This document shows positions 1 to 6,154 of a DNA stretch of 37,873 bases, one piece after another. The notes below the pieces were generated by a model, which was given only the letters and a program-made list of their open reading frames with translations, had not been told where the DNA came from and ran no database searches. The position numbers and the translations under genes were made by a program. Source of the stretch: Clostridia bacterium (GTDB lineage Bacteria; Bacillota; Clostridia; UMGS1810); NCBI GenBank assembly GCA_016293435.1, contig JAEDEG010000016.1:1-37873 (forward strand), in the 5' to 3' direction. Each line of letters opens with the position of its first letter. Position 1 is the stretch's first letter.

Positions 1-285
1 CGATTCATTCCGTTTTTTGTAGCTTTTCTGTGTCCATTTTTGCTGGGAGGGAACAGTTTTTCGTTTTGTTTTGTTCCTATTTTCTTTCGTAGCGGAAGCG
101 GAAATGTGCCTACAGTTTATGCCAAATGAGTTCAATATCTCTATACCATCCATACCGTCATATTTGCCATTTTTGTATTCGTTGATAATGCCGATAATTA
201 CCATATAGATTAAACTTCTTTTCTCCGGCTCTGCTATGTCTGCTAACGCTCTTGTAAATGAATCAATCCATTTAGTATCGTTCAT
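1..285 (-). CDS. Unknown protein, partial (C-terminus beyond window)
   Basis: An open frame of 95 codons begins at an ATG at 285 and runs off the left edge without a stop. The protein begins MNDTKWIDSFTRALADI and becomes very rich in Lys, Asn and Arg after about residue 63, so its tail is probably disordered or nucleic-acid binding. I do not recognise the family. Its ATG overlaps the TGA of the upstream HU-like gene by four bases (ATGA), which implies translational coupling and membership of the same minus-strand operon. Given the neighbours it is most likely an accessory gene of an integrative element or prophage. That it is a gene is fairly secure from the overlap; its function is unknown. 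Confidence 0.6.
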   Translation of the reverse strand, partial: MNDTKWIDSFTRALADIAEPEKRSLIYMVIIGIINEYKNGKYDGMDGIEILNSFGINCRHISASATKENRNKTKRKTVPSQQKWTQKSYKKRNES

Positions 286-665
286 TCAGAACTTCCTTTC
301 TCAGTACAACACCGTAAAGCATCTTTCATTTTTTCGCCCGGCACAATAGCCACCTTGTAATGCGGCGGTACAATTTTGTTGATATTCATATTATTAAACC
401 CTGTAGCGTTTAGTTTCTTCGCCTTCATATAACGAGGTTCAATAGTAAAATAGTCTTTTATAAAGACAGTATCACCGTTCCCGATAGCATTAACAATCGC
501 ATCAAAACAAGCGGACAATACAGGTTTGATCACATCATCTTTTGCATAATTAAGATGATATTTACTTATCCATGATTTACGATTTCCGCCCCTAACAAAT
601 CTTTTATCTGCAAGTATTTCAGATACTTTATCTATTAAATCTGCTTTATTTAATCTTTCATTCAT
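282..665 (-). CDS. HU/IHF-family DNA-binding protein, variant 2
   Basis: The 127-residue protein fits the bacterial histone-like HU/IHF fold. It has an N-terminal helix (LNKADLIDKVSEIL), a second helix (KPVLSACFDAIVNAIGNGD), a beta strand (VFIKDYFTIEPRY) in place of the usual 'GFGxFEVRER', a beta-arm region, and a C-terminal helix after 'PGEKMKDAL'. It is longer than the usual 90 to 95 residues because about 20 basic and aromatic residues (RFVRGGNRKSWISKYHLNY) separate helices 1 and 2. HU proteins bend and wrap DNA; element-borne versions often assist recombination or packaging. Both ends overlap neighbouring genes by ATGA, so it is the middle gene of a tightly coupled trio. Family assignment is by pattern; the specific role is unknown. 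Confidence 0.7.
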   Translation of the reverse strand: MNERLNKADLIDKVSEILADKRFVRGGNRKSWISKYHLNYAKDDVIKPVLSACFDAIVNAIGNGDTVFIKDYFTIEPRYMKAKKLNATGFNNMNINKIVPPHYKVAIVPGEKMKDALRCCTEKGSSE

Positions 666-994
666 ACCTTATTATTCAAAATCCTTTCTGTTAGACGTTC
701 CGCAGCCTGATTAAAACGTGAGCCTGATTTAATATTTACTTTGTAATGCGGCGGTACTTTTATTTCTGTATTGGCTTGTACATTTCTTGCCTTTCTCTCA
801 GCTCTATACTGTGGCTCAATAGTCATATATCCGTTAATATGTATTGAGTTACCTTTAGAAATAGCAATCTCTACTACATCAAAAAAGGCGGTTAAAATAT
901 CATTAACCGTCTCTTGAGTGTACTTCTTATTTTTGTTTTTGGTGTGGTCTATAATCATCTTGACCACACCCGGCTTAATAATTCTTTCGTTCAT
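662..994 (-). CDS. HU/IHF-family DNA-binding protein, variant 1
   Basis: The 110-residue protein has the HU/IHF pattern: helices near residues 6-20 and 28-45 (DILTAFFDVVEIAISKGN), the strand 'IHINGYMTIEPQYRAERKAR', a beta-arm ending 'EIKVPPHYKVNIKSG', and a C-terminal helix. It shares the unusual 'TIEPxY' and 'VPPHYKV' signatures with the next gene, so the two are paralogues that may form a heterodimer. It is the first intact gene of the minus-strand trio. Its start has a GAAAGGAG ribosome site about 15 bases upstream, which is long, so translation may be weak or the RNA folded. Upstream lie a long hairpin and a strong promoter at 1450-1478. A mobile-element origin is inferred from the excisionase remnant nearby. 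Confidence 0.7.
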   Translation of the reverse strand: MNERIIKPGVVKMIIDHTKNKNKKYTQETVNDILTAFFDVVEIAISKGNSIHINGYMTIEPQYRAERKARNVQANTEIKVPPHYKVNIKSGSRFNQAAERLTERILNNKV

Positions 995-1074
995 TGTTTT
1001 AATTATTTTCTCCTTTCAAATAGTCAATAAAACTCTCATTTTAAGTTGATATGGTGGCGGTTTTAGTATTATCC

Positions 1075-1144
1075 TTAAATACTAAAAGAAGCCTACTATC
1101 AATCACAGTTAAGCAATCAATAATAGACTTCTTTTAATATTTAA
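1075..1144 (-). repeat. Long imperfect palindrome (29-bp stem)
   Basis: Arms 1075-1103 and 1116-1144 pair around a loop of about 12 bases. The five mismatches are all of the kind (C opposite A, A opposite C on the plus strand) that become G-U wobbles in RNA made from the minus strand, so a minus-strand transcript would form an almost unbroken 29-bp stem. No T-run follows it in the minus direction, so it is not a standard terminator. It lies between the broken small ORF and the first HU gene, in their leader or intergenic RNA. It could be an RNase III site, an RNA stabiliser or a small palindromic repeat. Confidence 0.6.
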
Positions 1145-1348
1145 AGACTTAAAAGTTTATTCAATTTGGGTGTCAGACTCTCTACTCCATATTCTACGCC
1201 ATTTTGATATAGAATGGTATGGCGTAACATAGAATTATATGGTGATTGAATCTTTTTCAAAACCTTGAAATATGCCGATTTAAAGCACTTTATAGAGATA
1301 CATAGCAATATATGAAATTCATGGTCGTATTACTATTCCTAATTTCAT
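1141..1348 (-). pseudogene. Frameshifted small ORF of an integrative element
   Basis: A ribosome site (AAAGGAG, 1361-1367) precedes an ATG at 1348 that reads only MKLGIVIRP before a stop. The overlapping frame then stays open for about 60 codons (for example HTILYQNGVEYGVESLTPKL) to a TAA at 1141-1143. The span of 208 bases is one more than a whole number of codons, as expected of a roughly 68-residue gene with a one-base insertion near 1320. A near-consensus promoter lies about 100 bases upstream. I do not recognise the family, and a chance open frame cannot be excluded. Confidence 0.35.
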
Positions 1349-1449
1349 TTTATATCACATCTCCTTTATTTTCGGTGGTTTTAGGCATTTTTCAATATAT
1401 TCTTGTCCTATAAAGCTCCTTTTGTAAAAGGAGTCTGTCATATCATAAA

Positions 1450-1478
1450 ATTATACCATAATAGCCTTAAAAAGTCAA
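1450..1478 (-). promoter_or_regulatory. Sigma-A promoter, minus strand
   Basis: On the minus strand TTGACT (1478-1473), 17 bases, TATAAT (1455-1450): eleven of twelve consensus bases with ideal spacing. It lies just downstream of the excisionase remnant and points into the broken small ORF and the HU-like operon. A perfect 8-bp inverted repeat with a 2-base loop (1416-1433) sits in the predicted leader. Confidence 0.75.
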
Positions 1479-1520
1479 TCAGATACGCAATTTTCGTGTC
1501 AAAACTTCAAAATTTTTGTA

Positions 1521-1741
1521 TTATATCTCTATGCTTTTTTCTAAAAACTTCTCAAATTCTTTGTGTTTTACCAATCTTTTCTTGCCTATGTGAAAGGCAA
1601 AATCATACATTGGTTTTTTCTAATCTCATCCATCTTGTTTATACCAATGTTGGTATATGCAGATGCTTCTTTCGGTGTAAGTAAAAATTTCTCCCATACG
1701 GGTATAGTATTTGTAGCTGTATTATTTGTCAAATAATTCAT
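1521..1741 (-). pseudogene. xis: Tn916-type excisionase, frameshifted
   Basis: From an ATG at 1741, preceded by AAAGGA, the first frame reads a conserved excisionase N-terminus (IPVWEKFLLTPKEASAYTNIG) and stops at 1586. A second frame carries on with the matching C-terminus (FAFHIGKKRLVKHKEFEKFL) and ends in a TAA at 1521-1523. The span is 221 bases, one short of the 222 needed for 73 residues plus stop, so a single-base deletion near 1597-1605 explains the break. Tn916 Xis is a small winged-helix protein that binds element ends and directs the integrase towards excision. The integrase gene that normally follows is absent here; small ORFs and HU-like genes follow instead. The element is therefore probably no longer able to leave by its own excisionase. 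Confidence 0.8.
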
Positions 1742-1759
1742 TTTTCCTTTTGTTTTATA

Positions 1760-1929
1760 TTAAAAGAGGCGCAACCATTTAAGGTAGCACCTAATAATTT
1801 TTATATACTCCGCGGATATTAATTCAACACCTGCAAGCAGTTCTGTGATTTCTTTACGTTCTCATAATAAAAAAGAGCTGTATTTAGCCTATTATAGACG
1901 ATTAATTAAACAAAAGTGTCTTCACTCAT
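1760..1929 (-). pseudogene. Decayed small ORF coupled to fic
   Basis: An ATG at 1929 overlaps the TGA of the fic gene (ATGA) but reads only MSEDTFV before a stop. A shifted frame from 1861 to 1760 is open for 33 codons and reads like real protein (ERKEITELLAGVELISAEY, then IKIIRCYLK). The overlap at the start and the protein-like remainder suggest an operon gene broken by a nonsense change plus a frameshift. I do not recognise the family. Confidence 0.35.
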
Positions 1930-2558
1930 TCTTTCCACACCCTTTTAATGCAAGACTCTTTCATAAAGTCAATTATAGCGGTATCGTTTGCAGTCTCGTA
2001 AAATCCAATCAGGAGGATTTTAAATTGCTCCAATTTCTCAATTGGTATTTGGAATATACCAATATCATTTTCAATGAGTATTTTGTTGGCTATCAACTGT
2101 GCCACTCGTTTATTTCCATCAATAAATATCTGTGTTCTTGCTACAAAGCAGAAGAATTTTAATGCCTTTAACTCTATATCATCAATCTTGTCTATCTCTT
2201 GTAGGTCTTCTATAATGGCTGCACTGTTAGGCAATTCAGGTTCCCAAGATGTACCGCCAATCTGAACGGGGAAAGTTCGTATTTCTCCGCTGTTGCGAAA
2301 CAATAATTCTCCAACAACTTTATTATATTCCCTTAGCAGCATTATATTGTTAGGACTATCCAAATTGTCCAATAGAAATTGCCAAGCTCTTTTCATATTG
2401 ATGACGAACAATACTTCTTCTGATTTTGTTTCCGTTGGAGCATTGGCAAGAATAGCTTCTGTTTTGGGGAATGTAGTTCCAAGCCCCTCAAGATTAGCAG
2501 ATTTCCATATAGAATCCACCAAAAGCCTTTTAGCCATTTCTATAGCCGTATCTTGCAT
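1926..2558 (-). CDS. Fic-family protein with altered catalytic motif
   Basis: This 210-residue protein carries the Fic core. The active-site loop reads TQIFIDGNKRVAQ near residues 144-156, where canonical Fic AMP-transferases have HPFxDGNGRxxR; the catalytic His is Gln here, and the final Arg is Gln. The phosphate-binding 'DGN' is kept. Near residues 21-26 the sequence SANLEG fits the (S/T)xxxE(G/N) inhibitory-helix motif known from auto-inhibited Fic proteins. Fic enzymes usually transfer AMP to a Ser, Thr or Tyr of a target; without the His this reaction may be lost or changed. It follows a truncated XRE-type regulator by six bases, an arrangement like toxin-antitoxin pairs. Start chosen at the ATG with AGGGG upstream. 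Fold assignment is secure; activity is not. Confidence 0.8.
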   Translation of the reverse strand: MQDTAIEMAKRLLVDSIWKSANLEGLGTTFPKTEAILANAPTETKSEEVLFVINMKRAWQFLLDNLDSPNNIMLLREYNKVVGELLFRNSGEIRTFPVQIGGTSWEPELPNSAAIIEDLQEIDKIDDIELKALKFFCFVARTQIFIDGNKRVAQLIANKILIENDIGIFQIPIEKLEQFKILLIGFYETANDTAIIDFMKESCIKRVWKE

Positions 2559-2564
2559 TGTTAA

Positions 2565-2693
2565 TCACCCCTTGAATCTATTCTCATATGACAGTTCAGG
2601 ATTTAAGTCAACTCTCCATACAATCAAATCTTGCGGTTGACATTGAAGTAGTTGACAAATATCCTCGCTTGTCTTAGTAGAAACATCACACAT
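2565..2693 (-). pseudogene. N-terminally truncated XRE-type HTH regulator
   Basis: A 42-codon frame begins at an ATG at 2693 and ends six bases before fic. Its first part (TSEDICQLLQCQPQDLIVW) matches the C-terminal half of small Cro/CI-like regulators, which typically end 'TLxxICxxLxCQPxDLLEY'. The first two helices, including the DNA-recognition helix, are absent, and an in-frame stop lies just upstream. A perfect promoter lies so close that the transcript would start about seven bases before the ATG. It is therefore either a remnant cut off at an element boundary or a short leader peptide. Confidence 0.5.
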
Positions 2694-2707
2694 AAATTTT
2701 TTTCAGT

Positions 2708-2736
2708 ATTATACACTAATATTCGTGAAATGTCAA
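2708..2736 (-). promoter_or_regulatory. Perfect consensus sigma-A promoter for HTH-fic
   Basis: On the minus strand TTGACA (2736-2731), 17 bases, TATAAT (2713-2708): all twelve consensus bases. The TGA stop codon of the upstream araC gene (2735-2733) lies inside the -35 hexamer, so the promoter begins exactly where that gene ends and no terminator separates them. Confidence 0.85.
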
Positions 2737-3548
2737 TAATTCTCGGAAATTGTCTTATCATTTATTTGTGTTTTTTTAAAATCATTGGGCGTCATGCCAA
2801 AGTGCTTTTTAAAATGGCGCAAAAAGTTGGCATAATCCTCAAAGCCGCTTTCACTGCATACCTGAGTAATGCTCAGGTCAGAATAAGTAAGCAATTTTTT
2901 TGCATAATCAAACCGAAGCGAGCTTAGATAATTTTTAAAAGTCATTCCGGTTTCTTTGGGAAATAAGCTGCTGATATATGGAGCAGAAAGACCGACAAAG
3001 GAGGCAACATCATCAAGACTTATATTTGAACGGAAATTGTTTTGAATATACAGCATTGCGGCTCGAACATGCGTAAGATTTACAGAGCTTTTGTATTTTT
3101 GAGAAATTTTAGCTTTGTATAACAGACAGTCCAGGAGTGAAGAGGAATATTGAGGATGGTTGTTGCTTGCAGAAAATATAAGCTCATTTAGAAGCGTCAG
3201 CACAACATCAAAATCCTCATCTCTTAGGCTTATTATATTATTTATATTTGAGCCTGTCAGATCAAACAGAGTGTTTCGGCTGCAGGCATCATTCGAAAAC
3301 ATAACGTTAATAATTTCGGCATCGGAGTTTTTTATTTCATGAAAGTTGACCGGTGTCATAAAAAAAAGCATACCTTTTTTTATCTCATGGCAAACACCGT
3401 CTATAATATATGTGCCTTTGCCGCTTATTATAAACTCTATTTCATGAAAATCGTGCCAATGCGTGGAATAATCGCCCTTAATTTTTTTTCGGGATGCATT
3501 TATCTCACAGGGAAATATGAAGTCTGTTTTTGTCAAACAATTTATCAT
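2733..3548 (-). CDS. AraC-family regulator of the glycan locus
   Basis: A 271-residue AraC/XylS regulator. Residues 25-90 look like a cupin sensing domain (HWHDFHEIEFIISGKGTYII, then a PVNFHEI strand). Residues 160-258 contain the two helix-turn-helix motifs, with the second ending in the family signature (GFEDYANFLRHFKKHFGMTP). Such proteins bind a sugar or related ligand and activate nearby carbohydrate genes. It is transcribed divergently from the alpha-mannosidase gene with about 150 bases between them, so it most likely controls that operon. Start chosen at the ATG preceded by GGAGAGGG. The ligand is unknown. Confidence 0.88.
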   Translation of the reverse strand: MINCLTKTDFIFPCEINASRKKIKGDYSTHWHDFHEIEFIISGKGTYIIDGVCHEIKKGMLFFMTPVNFHEIKNSDAEIINVMFSNDACSRNTLFDLTGSNINNIISLRDEDFDVVLTLLNELIFSASNNHPQYSSSLLDCLLYKAKISQKYKSSVNLTHVRAAMLYIQNNFRSNISLDDVASFVGLSAPYISSLFPKETGMTFKNYLSSLRFDYAKKLLTYSDLSITQVCSESGFEDYANFLRHFKKHFGMTPNDFKKTQINDKTISENY

Positions 3549-3590
3549 TTCGATCCCTCTCCAACTTTTACATTTTTAGTATTTATCTAT

Positions 3591-3619
3591 ATAATATCAT
3601 TAAATATTAAAAAAAGCAA
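3591..3619 (-). promoter_or_regulatory. Predicted araC promoter
   Basis: On the minus strand TTGCTT (3619-3614), 17 bases, TATTAT (3596-3591), about 40 bases before the start codon. Four of six bases match the -35 consensus and five of six the -10. The surroundings are very AT-rich, so chance matches are possible. Confidence 0.45.
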
Positions 3620-3639
3620 TAAAAATGCAAAAAAAACCA

Positions 3640-3669
3640 TAGACATTGTAAAAGTATATGTGATACCAT
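3640..3669 (+). promoter_or_regulatory. Possible weak promoter of the glycan operon
   Basis: TAGACA (3640-3645), 18 bases, TACCAT (3664-3669), about 30 bases before the alpha-mannosidase start. The match is poor compared with the other promoters of this window, as expected if an activator such as the divergent AraC protein is required. No AraC operator could be identified by eye. Confidence 0.3.
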
Positions 3670-3698
3670 TATAAAAAAGAGATTTAATGAGGGGTATT

Positions 3699-6077
3699 AT
3701 GGCTAAAATATATCTTATAGGAAATGCACATCTTGATCCGGTATGGCTGTGGAGATGGCAGGAGGGCTTTTCTGAAATAATTTCAACATTTAGAAGCGCA
3801 TTAGATCGTATGAATGATTTCCCAGATTTCAAATTTACAAGTGCGTGTGCGGTGTATTATCAGTGGATAGAAAAAACCGATCCGGATATGTTTGAGGAAA
3901 TAAAAGAGAGAGTAAGACAAGGACGATGGAATATTGTCGGAGGCTGGTTTTTGCAGCCGGACTGCAATTTGCCGAGTGGCGAGAGCTTTGCCAGACATGG
4001 GCTTGTTTCGCAGCGATATTTTAAAGAAAAATTCGGCATAACCGCAAAAACGGGATATAATGTTGATTCTTTTGGGCACAATGCCTCCCTGCCGCAGATT
4101 TTGAAAAAAAGCGGTATGAACAATTATGTGTTTATGCGCCCCATGCCCGAAGAAGGAAAAACAAAGGAAACCCTGTTTAATTGGGAGAGCAGCGACGGAA
4201 GCAGTGTATGTGCATACAGAATACCTTGGCATTATAATTATGATACAGCAAAAATGGAGCTGTTTGAACGCCTTAAGGAAAAAGCACAAAAAGATAACAG
4301 AGACTATATGGCATTTTACGGTGTAGGAAATCATGGTGGAGGACCTACAATCAAGCTGATTGACGAAATAAATCATTTGCCGATTGATGGTATGGTTTAT
4401 TCAACTCCTGATACATATTTTAATAATGTAGATAAATCAAATTTACAAACGGTACACGGCGAGCTTCAGCATCATGCCAGAGGCTGCTACAGCGTGTGCA
4501 GTGCGGTAAAAAGACACAATAGGGAATGTGAAAACAATCTTATAGCCGCCGAAAAGCTTTGTGTTATGGCAAAGGAACTTACCGGAGCAAAATATCCTAA
4601 GGAGAAATTTGCCAAAGCATGGAAAAATCTTTTGTTTAATCAGTTTCATGATATCCTGGGTGGATGCTCGGTTAAAAAAGCGTATGATGATGCAGCATAT
4701 TTATACGGTGAAATAATGAGTATTTCCGAGCAGGCTCTCAATTTTTCAATGCAGAAAATCAGTCTAAATATCAACACTTTGAGAAATGAAACATTGCCCG
4801 CATACAGAACACCAAAAGTCTGGAAGCTTTGGCAGCATGAAGTGCTCGGAGCACCGATAGTGGTATTCAATCCACACTCATGGAGAGTGAAAATGCCTGT
4901 TCAGGTAAATGCAACGGCAACAAAAATGACCGACTGTGACAATAACGAAATAGCATTTCAGATAGTGCGTGGAGATCAGACCAACGCAGATGATAAATAC
5001 CATACATTATTTATAGCCGATGTTGAGCCTATGGGCTATTGCGTATACAGACTGTTTGCTAAAGAGGCGTCTGTGGAATCGTTTGAAAGTGAACTTAAAA
5101 TTACGCAAAGAACTATTGAAAACAGCAAGATAAGGCTTGAATTTGACAATGATACGGGCGATATTTCTTCATTTTATGATAAGGAAACCGATAAATACAT
5201 AATAAACAAAGCGTGCAGTGCGGTACTGATAGACGAAACTGCCTGTGATACCTGGGCTCACGACAAACAAAAGTTGGGAGAGACAATCGCTGCATTCGGC
5301 ACTCCCGAATTTTCGGTAATAGAAAACGGGCTGATAAGAGCAACTCTCAGGGTAAAAACTTCATATAATAATTCCGCTTTGTGCAGAGAATACACAGTTA
5401 TACCTGGGAGTAAAATTGTTTTGGTCAAGACAATGATTGATTTTTCCGAGCGGCATAGGGCGTTAAAATTTGCATTTCCGGTAAACAGCAGTGATATCAT
5501 TGCCAAAATCCCATATTCTACAGTAACAAGAAAACAAAATCAAGGCGAAGAACCATGCGGATCTTGGTTTGCAGTCGGAGATTTGTGTGTTGCAAACGAC
5601 TCTAAATACGGATACGACACGGAAGACGGATGTGTAAGAATGACGGTTTTAAGGAGCGCAATATATGCCGACCATTTCGGAAACCGTGACGAATTTTGCG
5701 AATATATGGATCAAGGCAGACATGAATTTTATTATTCACTTTTCCCTTATGAAAATAACGCACAAGCAGAGATGACAGCAAGTGAACTCAATTTCGGACT
5801 CAGGTATGTTTGGACAGGCTTTCACAAAGGAACGTTGCCTGAGAAAATGAGCTGTATTGAATGTGATAATGAAAATATTATTGTTTCCGCAGTAAAGGAA
5901 GCCGAAACGGGTAAGGGTAATATTATAAGATTTTATGAAATGAACAGTTGTGATACGTCAGTATCTTTAAAGCTGTTCGGAAATGAAATAAAATCGGATG
6001 TTACGCATAATGAAATAAAAACCTTCAGTGACCAAGGAAAAGAATTAGACCTTATTGAATGGGAGATAAAATCATAA
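3699..6077 (+). CDS. GH38 alpha-mannosidase
   Basis: A 792-residue glycoside hydrolase of family 38, a zinc-dependent retaining enzyme that removes alpha-linked mannose. The N-terminal catalytic barrel starts directly with GNAHLDPVWLWRW, whose His and Asp bind zinc. GYNVDSFGHNASLPQ near residue 120 holds the nucleophile Asp, and NQFHDILGG near residue 314 supplies the last zinc His. The remainder is the middle helical and C-terminal beta domains. No signal peptide is visible, so it acts in the cytoplasm on imported or internally made oligosaccharides. I chose the ATG at 3699 because GAGGGG lies five bases before it and it places the conserved motif near the N-terminus; an in-frame ATG at 3687 is poorer. 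It is the first gene of the operon facing AraC. Confidence 0.93.
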   Translation: MAKIYLIGNAHLDPVWLWRWQEGFSEIISTFRSALDRMNDFPDFKFTSACAVYYQWIEKTDPDMFEEIKERVRQGRWNIVGGWFLQPDCNLPSGESFARHGLVSQRYFKEKFGITAKTGYNVDSFGHNASLPQILKKSGMNNYVFMRPMPEEGKTKETLFNWESSDGSSVCAYRIPWHYNYDTAKMELFERLKEKAQKDNRDYMAFYGVGNHGGGPTIKLIDEINHLPIDGMVYSTPDTYFNNVDKSNLQTVHGELQHHARGCYSVCSAVKRHNRECENNLIAAEKLCVMAKELTGAKYPKEKFAKAWKNLLFNQFHDILGGCSVKKAYDDAAYLYGEIMSISEQALNFSMQKISLNINTLRNETLPAYRTPKVWKLWQHEVLGAPIVVFNPHSWRVKMPVQVNATATKMTDCDNNEIAFQIVRGDQTNADDKYHTLFIADVEPMGYCVYRLFAKEASVESFESELKITQRTIENSKIRLEFDNDTGDISSFYDKETDKYIINKACSAVLIDETACDTWAHDKQKLGETIAAFGTPEFSVIENGLIRATLRVKTSYNNSALCREYTVIPGSKIVLVKTMIDFSERHRALKFAFPVNSSDIIAKIPYSTVTRKQNQGEEPCGSWFAVGDLCVANDSKYGYDTEDGCVRMTVLRSAIYADHFGNRDEFCEYMDQGRHEFYYSLFPYENNAQAEMTASELNFGLRYVWTGFHKGTLPEKMSCIECDNENIIVSAVKEAETGKGNIIRFYEMNSCDTSVSLKLFGNEIKSDVTHNEIKTFSDQGKELDLIEWEIKS

Positions 6078-6154
6078 CATTTATCGTACAGGAAACAGCG
6101 GCACAAAACATTTTGTCCGTATAGATAAAAGAATAATAAAAGGAGCGTGATTGT

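Noticed and set aside
1187..1242. Imperfect palindrome around TACGCCAT...ATGGCGTA
   Set aside because: The arms match only in two short blocks with unequal gaps, and it lies within the protein-like frame of the broken small ORF; not strong enough to call.
1403..1684. Plus-strand open frame of 93 codons
   Set aside because: It has no ribosome site and lies antisense to the excisionase remnant, whose conserved residues explain the sequence better.
3801..4376. Minus-strand open frame of 191 codons inside the alpha-mannosidase gene
   Set aside because: It is antisense to the conserved GH38 catalytic domain, with no recognisable motif.
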